Of a stretch of 64,000 nt of DNA, positions 1 through 9,452 are shown in pieces. The stretch covers positions 1 to 64,000 of the forward strand of contig CANTFL010001204.1 in assembly GCA_947650285.1 (NCBI GenBank), written 5' to 3'. A model generated the notes under the pieces. The model did no database searches. It saw only the letters and a list, made by a program, of their open reading frames with translations, and was not told the origin of the DNA. The stretch is from Hyaloperonospora brassicae (Eukaryota; Oomycota; Peronosporomycetes; Peronosporales; Peronosporaceae). Both the position numbers and the translations under genes were made by a program. Within the stretch, counting starts at the first letter, position 1. Each line of letters starts with the position of its first letter.

Positions 1-80
1 ACATCATGACGAAGGGACTACATGGACCGCGCCACAAGGACTCGACGACGGCTCTCGGCATCCGTGCGAGTTCGGATTGA
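1..80 (+). pseudogene. CopA copy, 3' tip of RNase H reading frame
   Basis: The last codons of a Copia RNase H region, nearly identical to 7105-7184 of the intact CopA gag-pol and ending at the same TGA (78-80). The rest of this copy lies outside the window. A purine-rich tract (GAGGGGGCG) follows, as at the 3' end of CopA. Confidence 0.8.
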
Positions 81-132
81 GGGGGCGTATTGAGGGTTAC
101 CGATACAATCCGAACTTAAGCGTAGTTTATAC

Positions 133-1220
133 TTCATAGTGCGGTCTTCAGTCTCCGACTTCGCTCGTAGGCAAAAACCTTTCATGTATCCGCTGGCCTC
201 CTCCACAATCAGCAGCAAAAACTTGCTGCTACCCAGTAAAACTTGTTCCATTGACCCGCGTATGTCGAAGCAAAGCAGCTCGAACGCGTCAAAATGATGC
301 TCCTCCCGGTTGATTGGAAATTGCTTCTGCGCCATCTTTTCTCGCTGACAACCTCGATATGTGCTCGATCCGCTTGAATTGGCGGGGCTGTTTATTTCTT
401 GACCATGTTGGTGGTGGTCATATTGCATAACACACCTTGACTGGGCTTAACCCATTCGTGTATGAAGGTAACAATGTTTCCACTTGTCACTATATTCGCC
501 GATCGCTGTACTATGCGAAACCAACAGAGGCCATCAACAAGATTCTCCGTCGGCACAGCTTGGTTCGAGTCTTTGCAAGTGACATGCATCTTGATACCAT
601 CAAAAATCAATCGTAAATTGCTATGTTTATTGACTTGAGGTACCGAAAGAAGTTCTTGCTCCTGCTTGTTGCTTATAGTGCATTCTTGAGTTTGATCTCT
701 CGGTCGTTACCGGTTGGCAGGACCACCGGCTGAATGAAGGTCTGCACACCCTAGATAGTCGCCTCGTTTCCATCGGCTACCGTGGTCGTTCATCCTCAAG
801 CTTGATCAGGCTTGCAAACTTGGCCTTGTCATGACAAATTTGGCGCGTTGCACCTCTGCCGGCGGCCCACAATGGAGACACAGCCTTGTCCGTGGACGCT
901 CCGCACTCCATAGAATCTGCAACTGCCACTCGATCGTAGCTGTTGCCTGCATCATGATGACTTCGATGGACATTGCTAGCCTCGCGTCCACAGACATTAC
1001 CGCCGCGTCGGTTTCCTTGACTTTCATCCTTCTACTTCGTCCAGCAACTCTCTACCGTGAAACCCGCCCCGCCACAGTAAGTGCACTGATAGGGCTCACG
1101 CTCGGTACTGAAGACCTTCGTTGTGTTATCAGCTTTCACCGTTTTTGTCGTCGTGGTCGTCATCTTCCCGGCTTTCCAATTGACGTTGTGGTAAAGGGAA
1201 TGCTCGAAAACGGATTCCAT
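133..1220 (-). pseudogene. Antisense Copia fragment, gag zinc knuckle to integrase (copy 1)
   Basis: Read on the minus strand from 1220 this resembles CopA/CopC: a degenerate zinc knuckle (YQCTYCGGAGFTVESCW, with the His lost), a protease remnant, a GAG-pre-integrase part (ENLVDGLCW) and the integrase start (FELLCFDIRG...[20 protein letters not shown]). Several frameshifts and stops break it. It stops at the LTR stub, so the rest of the integrase and the RT are missing. Confidence 0.75.
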
Positions 1221-1229
1221 ATAAGTTGA

Positions 1230-1385
1230 CTGTCGGCGAGCTGGGTGCCGGTGAACTGGGTGTCAGCAAAACCGGAGGCCGGCAAAAATGGAGGTCGGCG
1301 AATCGGAGGTCGACAAATCAGAGGTCGGCGAACTTGAAGAAGGCAAATTATAGGTCGTCGAGCCAGATATCGGCCAATTCACGTT
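1230..1385. repeat. Degenerate short tandem repeat
   Basis: Roughly 15-bp units of the type GGAGGTCGGCAAATC repeat imperfectly, with an irregular period. The same array is at 8334-8490. No gene is visible. Confidence 0.55.
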
Positions 1386-1399
1386 CATGGTGCAAAGCA

Positions 1400-2043
1400 C
1401 TAGAATTATCGAACGTCAGATTCGTCATTTATTTGTATAAAGAACTAAGAGACGGACAGAGAGCCATTAAAACTGGCTCTGCGACACAGCAAAATAGATA
1501 AACCAATACAGAACAGATCTTTCTAATTTACTGACACGCGTACACTCACGGTAAGTCTCTGCGCGAGATAGGTTATGCCTGTCGTCGAACCTCGAGATGC
1601 ATATCCCATAAAAGTTTTGGCTGGTGGCGCCAAGAGATTGGGAAGGCCCTGTTTGGACAACACTCGCTACCAGCGAATGAAAGAGCCTCGTCGTCGACGA
1701 GCCAGTGACCCAATAGCCGGCACTGTTCGAGTCTTGTCAAGTAACAAGCCGGTGACCTAATAGACGGCACTGTTGAGAGGCTTGTCGAGCAAGCTGGTGG
1801 GCCTCAGCTGAGGGCACCGAAAACTTCTAGTCGGTCGGATACTGCGCCCGTGGCCTATAATCACGCGTGAACGTCGGCTTCCTCCCTTTAGTGTGAAGTC
1901 ACAGGGAGTGAAAGGGTTAGAAGCTGGTGAGCTCAGGCAGACTTCTAACGAAATTTGTTGAAAGGACTTTATTCGGCAAGAGCACAACAGAACCCCGAAG
2001 GGGAGAACCGCGAAGGTATTGCCCTCACGTACCAGCCCGTTTT
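1400..2043 (+). repeat. LTR fragment related to the G2 LTR (copy 1)
   Basis: Co-linear with 46440-46945 in the G2 5' LTR: shared blocks include the tract around TAAGTCTCTGCG, the CTCGTCGTCGACGA block, CAAGCCGGTGA repeats, TGTGAAGTCACAGG and a small CCCCGAAGGGG hairpin. Similarity is far from identity, so this is a related family. It ends at ACCAGCCCGT, where a CopC-type LTR begins. The left limit is approximate. Confidence 0.6.
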
Positions 2044-2344
2044 TGTTGACGGTATGGCACGGACGTGACGAGAAGACCGGAAGAGACCGGATGGAGCGAA
2101 GAGGCTTGAGGAGCGGTGCAGATAACACTTGCTCGGCAGAATGGAGGATTCGAAAGTGATTGATTCATAGGTCTTAACTCTGCCTACCCTAGACTGCATC
2201 CAATCACATGGTGCATCTAATCAACCTGATTTACACGCGTCCAATCATCCTACGCGTCTAATCATCTCTGAGGTAATTACCGACGTAAGAACTATCCCGT
2301 AAGAACTACGCGCTAAGTTCGGATTGTACCGGTAACCCTCAATA
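2044..2344 (-). repeat. CopC-type solo LTR
   Basis: On the minus strand it starts near TATTGAGGGTTACCGG and ends CCGTCAACA, matching the 300-bp CopC LTRs with some differences. No CopC internal region follows. Its end at 2344 joins directly to CopA RNase H sequence, without a visible target-site duplication. Confidence 0.75.
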
Positions 2345-2844
2345 CAAGCGACAAGATCGACTTTCGCGGATACTCCGACGCGGACTGGGCTGGCGACCAC
2401 GCGGATCGCAAGTCAACTTCGGGCTACGTGTTCATGCTGCTCGGCGCACCCATCAGCTGGGGAAGCAAGAAGCAGTCAAGCGTGTCGCTATCGACGAGTG
2501 AAGCGGAATACATCGCGCTGAGTCTGACCATCCAAGAAGGCAAGTGGATCCATCGCCTGCTATGCGAGGTTCTGACGGCTGCCAACGAAGAAGGTCCAGA
2601 GCTTGTCATCTTTGAAGACAACCAGTCGTGCATCAAGATGACGAAGAACCCAGTCAACCACGGCCGTGCCAAGCACATCGACATCAAGTACCACCACATC
2701 CGTGATGAAGTCAAGCGCGGCGAAGTGCAGCTTGAGTATTGCGAGACGGCGACCATGTTAGCGGACATCATGACGAAGGGACTACATGGACCACGCCACA
2801 AGGACTTGACGGCGGCTCTCGGCATCCGTGCGAGTTCGGATTGA
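2345..2844 (+). pseudogene. CopA RNase H fragment
   Basis: Almost identical to 6686-7184 of Cop[20 protein letters not shown], the [11 protein letters not shown] block and a complete C-terminus with TGA. The upstream gag-pol is missing, cut at the junction with the solo LTR. It is the 3' remnant of an older CopA copy whose LTR now serves as the 5' LTR of the intact element. Confidence 0.85.
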
Positions 2845-2965
2845 GGGGGCGTATTGAGGGTTACCGATACAATCCGAACTTAAGCGTAGTTTTTACGGGA
2901 TAGTTTTTACGTCGGTAATTACCTCAGAGATGATTAGACGAGTAGGGTGATTAGACGCGAACCGA

Positions 2966-2995
2966 CTGATTTATATGTGGACACATATAAATCAG
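2966..2995 (+). promoter_or_regulatory. TATA-containing perfect palindrome in CopA LTR
   Basis: Two 14-bp arms, CTGATTTATATGTG and CACATATAAATCAG, are perfect inverses with a 2-bp spacer. The right arm contains TATAAAT about 35 bp upstream of the Inr-like site. The same palindrome is in the CopF LTR (20541-20570). Confidence 0.6.
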
Positions 2996-3024
2996 GGCGT
3001 AGGCAGATAAGCTCCGATAATCAA

Positions 3025-3040
3025 TCACTTTCCAATTTCC
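3025..3040 (+). promoter_or_regulatory. Oomycete-type Inr plus FPR core promoter
   Basis: TCACTTTCCAATTTCC fits the known oomycete core pattern of an initiator (TCAYTYY) followed at once by the flanking promoter region (CAWTTTNYY). If transcription starts here, the leader before the primer-binding site is only about 90 nt. Confidence 0.6.
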
Positions 3041-3118
3041 ATTCTTCAGAGCAAGTGTCTTCTCTTCGGCTCGTCCAAGCGCAGACTCTCTCGTCCGCCC
3101 CAACTTCCGACGCCAACA

Positions 3119-3134
3119 GGTTATGAGCCCAAGC
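3119..3134 (+). other. CopA primer-binding site, internal initiator tRNA-Met type
   Basis: GGTTATGAGCCCAAGC follows the LTR end directly. Its complement GGGCTCATAACC is the anticodon arm of initiator tRNA-Met rather than the CCA end, as known for the half-tRNA priming of Drosophila copia and yeast Ty5. The gag start codon (3123) lies inside it. Confidence 0.65.
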
Positions 3135-6100
3135 GCCATGACTCCCTCGCACGATGCCAAGGTCACCATTGACAAGTTCAACGGTGACAACTACGCGACA
3201 TGGAGCCGCTACATGCGTGGCGTGTTCCTGACGAAGTCGACGTGGCATGTCGTGAACCGGGAGACGTCGCCGACGTTTGCAGACCCACGCGCCATGGAGG
3301 ACTACGCCAAGGCAAGCAACGTGGCGTTCGGTCTTATGCTTCTGCATATGGACGCGGACTACCACCACGTGGTTGATGACTGCGAAGAAGCCTGGGCCGC
3401 ATGGGTGCGCATCAAGACGCTCTACGGAGGATCGCAGAAGGCCGGTCGCATCTTCTTGAAGCGCCAGCTCTTCAGCATGGAGATGGCGGAAGGCGGCAAT
3501 GTGTTGCACCATTGCAACGAGGTCCTCAACATCAGCGCGAAGCTCAGCAGCATCGGCGCCAAGATGGAGGACGAGGACGTGGCGATCTGCTTGCTGCGCA
3601 GTCTCCCCAAGAGCTACGAGAACGTCGTTCTCAACTTGGAGATGAACAGTGCTGAACTTCGATCGCGCGACGTTGTCAAGGTGCTCACGAACGAGCATAT
3701 CAAGCGTCAAGGTGCCAAGACTGCGGCGGTGAAGACCGAGGACGCAGCCAAGGCATTCAATGCTGAGCGCGAACCGCATCAATGCTCGTATTGTGGCAAA
3801 TTGGGGCACACGGTGGAACGGTGCTGGACCAAACAGAAAGCGGAAAACAAGGGCCCGAGACGCGGCGGCAATGGCCGTGGACGCGGGGCCAACAATGTCC
3901 ACTGGCGCAGCGAAGGGGACGACTACGAGTACATGGATCGAGTCGCCTTCGCAGTCTCGCTTGAGTGTGGACTTTCAACAGGCAAGAGCATGCCGGGGAT
4001 GTGGGCGGTCGACAGCGGCGCAACGCACCACATCTGCAACGACAAGGCCAAGTTCGCGACCCTCAACGAGCGGGACGAAGGCGAACTTTCGGTGGCCGAT
4101 GGCAGCAAGGCTGCAATCAAGGGTGTGGGAACCATCATGGAATTGGTGGTTCTGCCCAACGGTGATGAGCGCATGATCGAGATTAAGGACGCGCTCTTTG
4201 TGCCGAGCATGAGCAAGAATCTACTATCGGTGCCGCAGATCAACAAGACTGGGAAGTTTCAAGTCGTCTTCGACGGTCGCAAGATGAACGTGACACGCAA
4301 GAACTCGACACAAGTCGTGGCTACGGCGGATCTCGTCGATGGACTCTACTGGCTTCGTACGCCTCAACGGTCGGCCAACACGGTGATGAACAACCAGGTT
4401 GTCGACCTGCACGCTCGCATGGGTCATGCACCTTTCGACGTTCTTCGCAAGATGGTCAACGATGGTCTGATCAAGGACGCCAAGGCTCCTGCCAAGTCAA
4501 ACGGATCAAGCGTGTGTCGCGGGTGTCAACAAGGGAAGATGGTTCAAAAACCATTCCCAAGCAACCGCGACAAGCGTCGTTATGCCACGTTTGAGCTACT
4601 TCACTTCGATATCTGCGGCCCAATGGAAGAAGTCTCGATCGGCGGCAGCAGATATTTGCTGCTGATTGTTGACGAAGCCAGCGGGTGCATGAAGGGTTTC
4701 TGCTTACGTGCCAAGTCGGAGAGCGAAGACTGCGTCAAGAGTTACATTCTCAAGATCGAGACCCAGTTCGGCAAGAAGGTCAAGTTCGTTCGTCACGATG
4801 GAGCACGTGAGTTTGCATCCAACTCGCTCAAGGTCTTCTACGAGAACGAAGGCATCGAGCAACAGACCACGGTTCCGTATGCGCACCAGACCAACGGCAC
4901 GGCAGAGCGCGCCATTCGGTCTATTGTCACGATCGGCCGCAGCTTGCTGCACCACGCCAAACTTGACAAGTGTTTTTGGGCTGAAGCGGCCATGACGGCC
5001 ATCTACATCAAGAACCGTCTGCCATCGCCCAAGATTCCCCACAAAACGCCGTTCGAGATCGTGTGTGGCTCAAAGCCAAGCGTCAAGCACATGCGTATTT
5101 TCGGGTGTCAAGCATACGTCTTGACTCCGAAGGAAAAACGACTCAAGTGGGATCCCAAGGCTCGTGTCGGCATCTTCATGGGCTACGAAGAAGTTTCCAA
5201 GGCATATCGCGTGTTTGACATCGAGGCTGGACAAGTTGTGATCAGCCGTGATGTCAACTTCGACGAGTCATCTTTCGGGTTTTCGATGGAGCCATCAAGT
5301 GAAGAAGTCGATGATGCAACGTTGGACCTCGATCTTCTCGACATCAACGACAGCGATGTGCGCCAGACGAACTACAGACAGACCGGCAAGCGAAAGAACC
5401 GGCCAAGCAACAACGTTGTGCGCCCAGCCCGTCGTCGAACTGGGTTGGAGGAAGCAAGTGCACCGGACAGCTCATTCGATCGCCACCAGAAACGTCGATC
5501 AAGTGGCAGAGAAGATCCAAGATATACCGACGATGAAGAAGAAAAAGAGGACATCAGTGATCAAGATGATGACTCCACGCCTCCTACTTTCTGGCGTGCA
5601 AGTGCTAATGCAGTGGAGGCGACTGATCTGGCTGAGCCTGCAACGTTTCAGGATGCGATCAGCGGACCTGATCAAGTTCACTGGCGCAAGGCCATTCGGG
5701 CCGAGCTCGAGTCGATGCGACTTCGCGGTGTCTTTCGTGCTGCCAAGTTGCCAAGTAACCAACGCGCTATTGGGACCAAGTGGGTGTTCAAGATCAAGCG
5801 CAAAGCAAGCGGATCGATCGAGAAGTTCAAGGCGCGTTTAGTTGCGAAGGGCTTCAAGCAGAAGTACGGAATCGACTACACCGAAACATTCTCGCCGGTG
5901 GTCAAGTACGTGACACTGCGCATGGTAATTGCGATCGCCAAGTACTTCGACTGGCCTCTCGACCAACTTGACGTGGTGACGGCATTCCTGTACGGAGTGA
6001 TGAAGGAAAAGGTGTTCTGCAACATTCCAGAAGGTGTTGAGATGGATGGCGACTTCGACTGTCTCGAGTTGGTGAAAGCGATCTACGGTCTCAAGCAAGC

Positions 6101-7184
6101 GTCGCGCGTGTGGAACGAGACTTTCGACGACTTCGTGTGCTCAATCGGATTTCAAGTATCGGCATTCGACCCGTGTCTCTACATCAAGATGGTCGACGGT
6201 CACTGCGTGCTGGTGCTGGTCTACGTGGACGACGTGCTCGTGACAGGCAGCTCACTCGACTTGATCGCGCAGACAAAGGCCGATCTCAAGACGCGCTTCG
6301 AGATGACCGACAGCGGCAAGTGCACTTTTGTGCTGGGCATCGAATTGGTCGACGGACCTGACGGCAGTGTCACCATGTGCCAGCGCCGCTATGTCGACGA
6401 CATCCTTAAGCGCTTCGGTATGGACGAGTGCAAGGCCACTGTTAGTCCAGTCGACTTGAGCTCTCCACTTGTGCCTAGCAACCATGGGACCAAGGTGGAC
6501 GCTCCGTTTCGCGAAGCAGTTGGTGCTCTGATGCACCTGATGACCGCGACCCGCCCAGACATAGCGTATGCTGTGGGTTACGTGTCGCGCTTCATGGAGA
6601 ATCCGCAACAAGAGCACTGGGTTGCAGTAAAGCGCATCTTCCGCTACCTTCAAGGCACCAAGTCGCACGGGGTCTGCTACCAACCAAGCGACAAGATCGA
6701 CTTTCGCGGATACTCCGACGCGGACTGGGCTGGCGACCACGCGGATCGCAAGTCGACTTCAGGCTACGTGTTCATGCTGCTCGGCGCACCCATCAGCTGG
6801 GGAAGCAAGAAACAGTCAAGCGTGTCGCTATCGACGAGTGAAGCGGAATACATCGCGCTGAGTCTGACCATCCAAGAAGGCAAGTGGATCCATCGCCTGC
6901 TATGCGAGGTTCTGACGGCTGCCAACGAAGAAGGTCCAGAGCTTGTCATCTTTGAAGACAACCAGTCGTGCATCAAGATGACGAAGAACCCAGTCAACCA
7001 CGGCCGTGCCAAGCACATCGACATCAAGTATCACCACATCCGTGATGAAGTCAAGCGCGGCGAAGTGCAGCTTGAGTATTGCGAGACGGCGACCATGTTA
7101 GCGGACATCATGACGAAGGGACTACATGGACCGCGCCACAAGGACTTGACGACGGCTCTCGGCATCCGTGCGAGTTCGGATTGA
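3123..7184 (+). CDS. gag-pol: CopA Ty1/Copia gag-pol polyprotein (intact)
   Basis: One open frame of 1,353 residues encoding the particle and replication proteins of a Copia retrotransposon. In order: gag (about 15-200), zinc knuckle [14 protein letters not shown] (221-234), aspartic protease VDSGATHH (D297), GAG-pre-integrase (H...H...CRGCQQGK), integrase with D496, D559 and E595 (D,D-35-E), RT with YVDD at 1034-1037, and RNase H starting YSDADW (D1199). All key residues are present and no stop interrupts it. I chose ATG 3123 because it is the first ATG after the LTR and is shared with CopC (MSPSAM). The 3' LTR is only a stub, so this copy probably cannot complete a normal cycle unaided. Confidence 0.93.
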   Translation: MSPSAMTPSHDAKVTIDKFNGDNYATWSRYMRGVFLTKSTWHVVNRETSPTFADPRAMEDYAKASNVAFGLMLLHMDADYHHVVDDCEEAWAAWVRIKTLYGGSQKAGRIFLKRQLFSMEMAEGGNVLHHCNEVLNISAKLSSIGAKMEDEDVAICLLRSLPKSYENVVLNLEMNSAELRSRDVVKVLTNEHIKRQGAKTAAVKTEDAAKAFNAEREPHQCSYCGKLGHTVERCWTKQKAENKGPRRGGNGRGRGANNVHWRSEGDDYEYMDRVAFAVSLECGLSTGKSMPGMWAVDSGATHHICNDKAKFATLNERDEGELSVADGSKAAIKGVGTIMELVVLPNGDERMIEIKDALFVPSMSKNLLSVPQINKTGKFQVVFDGRKMNVTRKNSTQVVATADLVDGLYWLRTPQRSANTVMNNQVVDLHARMGHAPFDVLRKMVNDGLIKDAKAPAKSNGSSVCRGCQQGKMVQKPFPSNRDKRRYATFELLHFDICGPMEEVSIGGSRYLLLIVDEASGCMKGFCLRAKSESEDCVKSYILKIETQFGKKVKFVRHDGAREFASNSLKVFYENEGIEQQTTVPYAHQTNGTAERAIRSIVTIGRSLLHHAKLDKCFWAEAAMTAIYIKNRLPSPKIPHKTPFEIVCGSKPSVKHMRIFGCQAYVLTPKEKRLKWDPKARVGIFMGYEEVSKAYRVFDIEAGQVVISRDVNFDESSFGFSMEPSSEEVDDATLDLDLLDINDSDVRQTNYRQTGKRKNRPSNNVVRPARRRTGLEEASAPDSSFDRHQKRRSSGREDPRYTDDEEEKEDISDQDDDSTPPTFWRASANAVEATDLAEPATFQDAISGPDQVHWRKAIRAELESMRLRGVFRAAKLPSNQRAIGTKWVFKIKRKASGSIEKFKARLVAKGFKQKYGIDYTETFSPVVKYVTLRMVIAIAKYFDWPLDQLDVVTAFLYGVMKEKVFCNIPEGVEMDGDFDCLELVKAIYGLKQASRVWNETFDDFVCSIGFQVSAFDPCLYIKMVDGHCVLVLVYVDDVLVTGSSLDLIAQTKADLKTRFEMTDSGKCTFVLGIELVDGPDGSVTMCQRRYVDDILKRFGMDECKATVSPVDLSSPLVPSNHGTKVDAPFREAVGALMHLMTATRPDIAYAVGYVSRFMENPQQEHWVAVKRIFRYLQGTKSHGVCYQPSDKIDFRGYSDADWAGDHADRKSTSGYVFMLLGAPISWGSKKQSSVSLSTSEAEYIALSLTIQEGKWIHRLLCEVLTAANEEGPELVIFEDNQSCIKMTKNPVNHGRAKHIDIKYHHIRDEVKRGEVQLEYCETATMLADIMTKGLHGPRHKDLTTALGIRASSD

Positions 7185-7191
7185 GGGGGCG
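7179..7191 (+). other. CopA polypurine tract
   Basis: GATTGAGGGGGCG overlaps the gag-pol stop codon and ends just before the LTR start, the normal position of the plus-strand primer. Confidence 0.6.
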
Positions 7192-7236
7192 TATTGAGGG
7201 TTACCGATACAATCCGAACTTAAGCGTAGTTTTTAC
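7192..7236 (+). repeat. CopA 3' LTR, truncated to 45 bp
   Basis: Matches the first 45 bp of the 5' LTR and then breaks at TTTTTAC into antisense Copia sequence. This same breakpoint occurs in copy 1 (88-132). Confidence 0.8.
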
Positions 7237-8323
7237 TTCATAGTGCGGTCTTCAGTCTCCGACTTCGCTCGTAGGCAAAAACCTTTCATGTATCCGCTGG
7301 CCTCCTCCACAATCAGCAGCAAAAACTTGCTGCCACCCAGTAAAACTTGTTCCATTGGCCCGCATATGTCGAAGCAAAGCAGCTCGAACGCGTCAAAATG
7401 ATGCTCCTCCCGGTTGATTGGAAATTGTTTCTGCGCCATCTTTTCTCGCTGACAACCTCGATATGTGCTCGATCCGCTTGAATTGGCGGGGCTGTTTATT
7501 TCTTGACCATGTTGGTGGTGGTCATCTTGCAAACACACCTTGACTGGGCTTAACCCATTCGTGTATGAAGGTAACAATGTTTCCACTTGTCACCGTATTC
7601 GCCGATCGCTGTACTATGCGAAACCAACAGAGGCCATCAACGAGATTCTCCGTCGGCACATCGTGGTTCGACTCTTTGCAAGTGACATGCATCTTGATAC
7701 CATCAAACATCAATCGCAAATTGCTATGTTTGTTGACTTGAGGTACCGAAAGAAGTTCTTGCTCCTGCTTGTTGCTTATAGTGCATTCTTGAGTTTGATC
7801 TCTCGATCGTTACCGATTGGCAGGACCACCGGCTGAATGACGGTCTGCACACCCTAGATAGTCGCCTCGTTTCCATCGGCTACCGTGGTCGTTCATCCTC
7901 AAGCTTGATCAGGCTTGCAAACTTGGCCTTGTCATGACAAATTTGGCGCGTTGCACCTCTGTCGGCGGCCCACAATGGAGACACATCCTTGTCCGTGGAC
8001 TCTCCGCACTCCATAGAATCTGCAACTGCCACTCGATCGTAGCTGTTGCCTGCATCATGATGACTTCGATGGACATTGCTAGCCTCGCGTCCACAGACAT
8101 TACCGCCGCGTCGGTTTCCTTGACTTTCATCCTTCTACTTCGTCCAGCAACTCTCTACCGTGCAACCCGCCCCGCCACAGTAAGTGCACTGATAGGGCTC
8201 ACGCTCGGTACTGAAGACCTTCGTTGTGTTATCAGCTTTCACCGTTGTTGTCGTCGTGGTCGTCATCTTCCCGGCTTTCCAATTGACGTTGTGGTAAAGG
8301 GAATGCTCGAAAACGGATTCCAT
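7237..8323 (-). pseudogene. Antisense Copia fragment, gag zinc knuckle to integrase (copy 2)
   Basis: Same content as 133-1220. On the minus strand: MESVFEHSLYHNVNWKAGK, a knuckle remnant YQCTYCGGAGCTVESCW, a protease remnant, ENLVDGLCW, then CRGCQREK-like and [14 protein letters not shown]...LLLIVEEASGYMKGF. The longest surviving piece is 7233-7586. It is broken by frameshifts. Confidence 0.75.
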
Positions 8324-8333
8324 ATAAGTTGAC

Positions 8334-8490
8334 TGTCGGCGAGCTGGGTGCCGGTGAACTGGGTGTCAGCAAAACCGGAGGCCGGCAAAAATGGAGGTCG
8401 GCAAATCGGAGGTCGACAAATCGGAGGTCGGCGAACTTGAAGTAGGCAAATTACAGGTCGGCGAGCCAGATATCGGCCAATTCACGTTCA
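8334..8490. repeat. Degenerate short tandem repeat (copy 2)
   Basis: Second copy of the GGAGGTCGGCAAATC-type array of 1230-1385. No gene is seen here. Confidence 0.55.
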
Positions 8491-8504
8491 TGGTGCAAAG
8501 CACT

Positions 8505-9145
8505 AGAATGATCGAACGTCAGATTCGTCATTTATTTGTATAAAGAACTAAGAGACGGACAGAGAGCCATTCAAACTGGCTCTGCGACACAGCAAAATAG
8601 ATAAACCAATACAGCACAGATCTTTCTAATTTACTGACACGCGTACACTCACGGTAAGTCTCTGCGCGAGATAGGTTATGCCTGTCGTCGAACCTCGAGA
8701 TGCATATCCCATAAAAGTTTTGGCTGGTGGCGCCAAGAGATTGGGAAGGCCCTGTTTGGACAACACTCGCTACCAGCGAATGAAAGAGCCTCGTCGTCGA
8801 CGAGCCAGTGACCCAATAGCCGGCACTGTTCGAGTCTTGTCAAGTAACAAGCCGGTGACCTAATGGACGGCACTGTTGAGAGGCTTGTCGAGCAAGCTGG
8901 TGGGCCTCAGCTGAGGGCACCGAAAACTTCTAGTCGGTCGGATACTGCGCCCGTGGACTGTAATCACGCGTGAGCGTCGGCTTCCTCCCTTCAGTGTGAA
9001 GTCACAGGGAGTGAAAGGGTCAGAAGCTGCTGAGCTCAGGCAGACTTCTGGCGGAATTGGTTGTAAGGACTTTATTCGGCAAGAGCACAACAGAACCCCG
9101 AAGGGGAGAACCGCGAAGGGATTGCCCTCACGTACCAGCCCGTTT
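8505..9145 (+). repeat. LTR fragment related to the G2 LTR (copy 2)
   Basis: Second copy of 1400-2043. It keeps the CTCGTCGTCGACGA block, TGTGAAGTCACAGG and the CCCCGAAGGGG hairpin (about 9092-9110). It joins the CopC LTR after ACCAGCCCGTTT. Confidence 0.6.
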
Positions 9146-9445
9146 TGTTGACGGTATGGCACGGACGTGACGAGAAGACCGGAAGAGACCGGAGGGAGCG
9201 AAGAGGCTTGAGGAGCGGTGCAGAGAACACTTGCTCGGCAGAAGGAGGATTCGAAAGTGATTGATTCATAGGTCTTAACTCTGCCTACCCTAGACTGCAT
9301 CCAATCACATGGTGCATCTAATCAACCTGATTTACACGCGTCCAATCATCCTACGCGTCTAATCATCTCTGAGGTAATTACCGACGTAAGAACTATCCCG
9401 TAAAAACTACGCGTTAAGTTCGGATTGTACCGGTAACCCTCAACA
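9146..9445 (-). repeat. CopC 3' LTR (300 bp)
   Basis: On the minus strand it runs TGTTGAGGG...CCGTCAACA, with perfect TGTTG/CAACA ends. It follows the purine tract ATTGAGGGGGCG. I find no difference from 13498-13797. Confidence 0.92.
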
Positions 9446-9452
9446 CGCCCCC

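Larger units (their letters stand above)
88..2344. repeat. Composite unit, copy 1, with inverted LTR ends
   Basis: Starts with the first 45 bp of a CopA LTR (TATTGAGGGTTACCG...) and ends with the reverse complement of the matching end of a CopC LTR, so the unit has inverted termini of about 45 bp. Inside are an antisense Copia fragment, a degenerate short repeat, a G2-like LTR fragment and a CopC-type LTR. A close copy lies at 7192-9445. Both copies follow a CopA 3' end. I see no target-site duplication. Confidence 0.7.
2852..3118 (+). repeat. CopA 5' LTR (267 bp)
   Basis: Begins TATTGAGGG directly after the purine tract of the preceding fragment and ends CCAACA just before the primer-binding site. 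TATTG/CAACA is a near-perfect short inverted end of Copia type. It contains repeats of TGATTAGACG, a TATA palindrome and an Inr/FPR-like core promoter. It is shared by the truncated copy on its left and the intact copy on its right. Confidence 0.85.
7192..9445. repeat. Composite unit, copy 2, with inverted LTR ends
   Basis: Close copy of 88-2344 with a few small indels. Here its right end is the 3' LTR of the complete CopC element. The unit therefore sits between the purine tract of CopA (+) and that of CopC (-), which face each other. Confidence 0.7.

Noticed and set aside
1230..1385. CRISPR-like array
   Set aside because: Units are degenerate, about 15 bp, without spacers, and the context is a eukaryotic retroelement.
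1226..1501. 91-codon frame with RSANQRSANLKKAN-like repeats as a repeat protein or effector
   Set aside because: The repeats come from a degenerate DNA array, there is no signal peptide or RXLR-type motif, and the second copy differs by frame-neutral and frame-breaking changes alike.
3021..3902. 293-codon minus-strand open frame opposite CopA gag
   Set aside because: It is the exact antisense of an intact gag frame, its composition follows the sense codons, and the equivalent antisense frames in CopC and CopF are not conserved.
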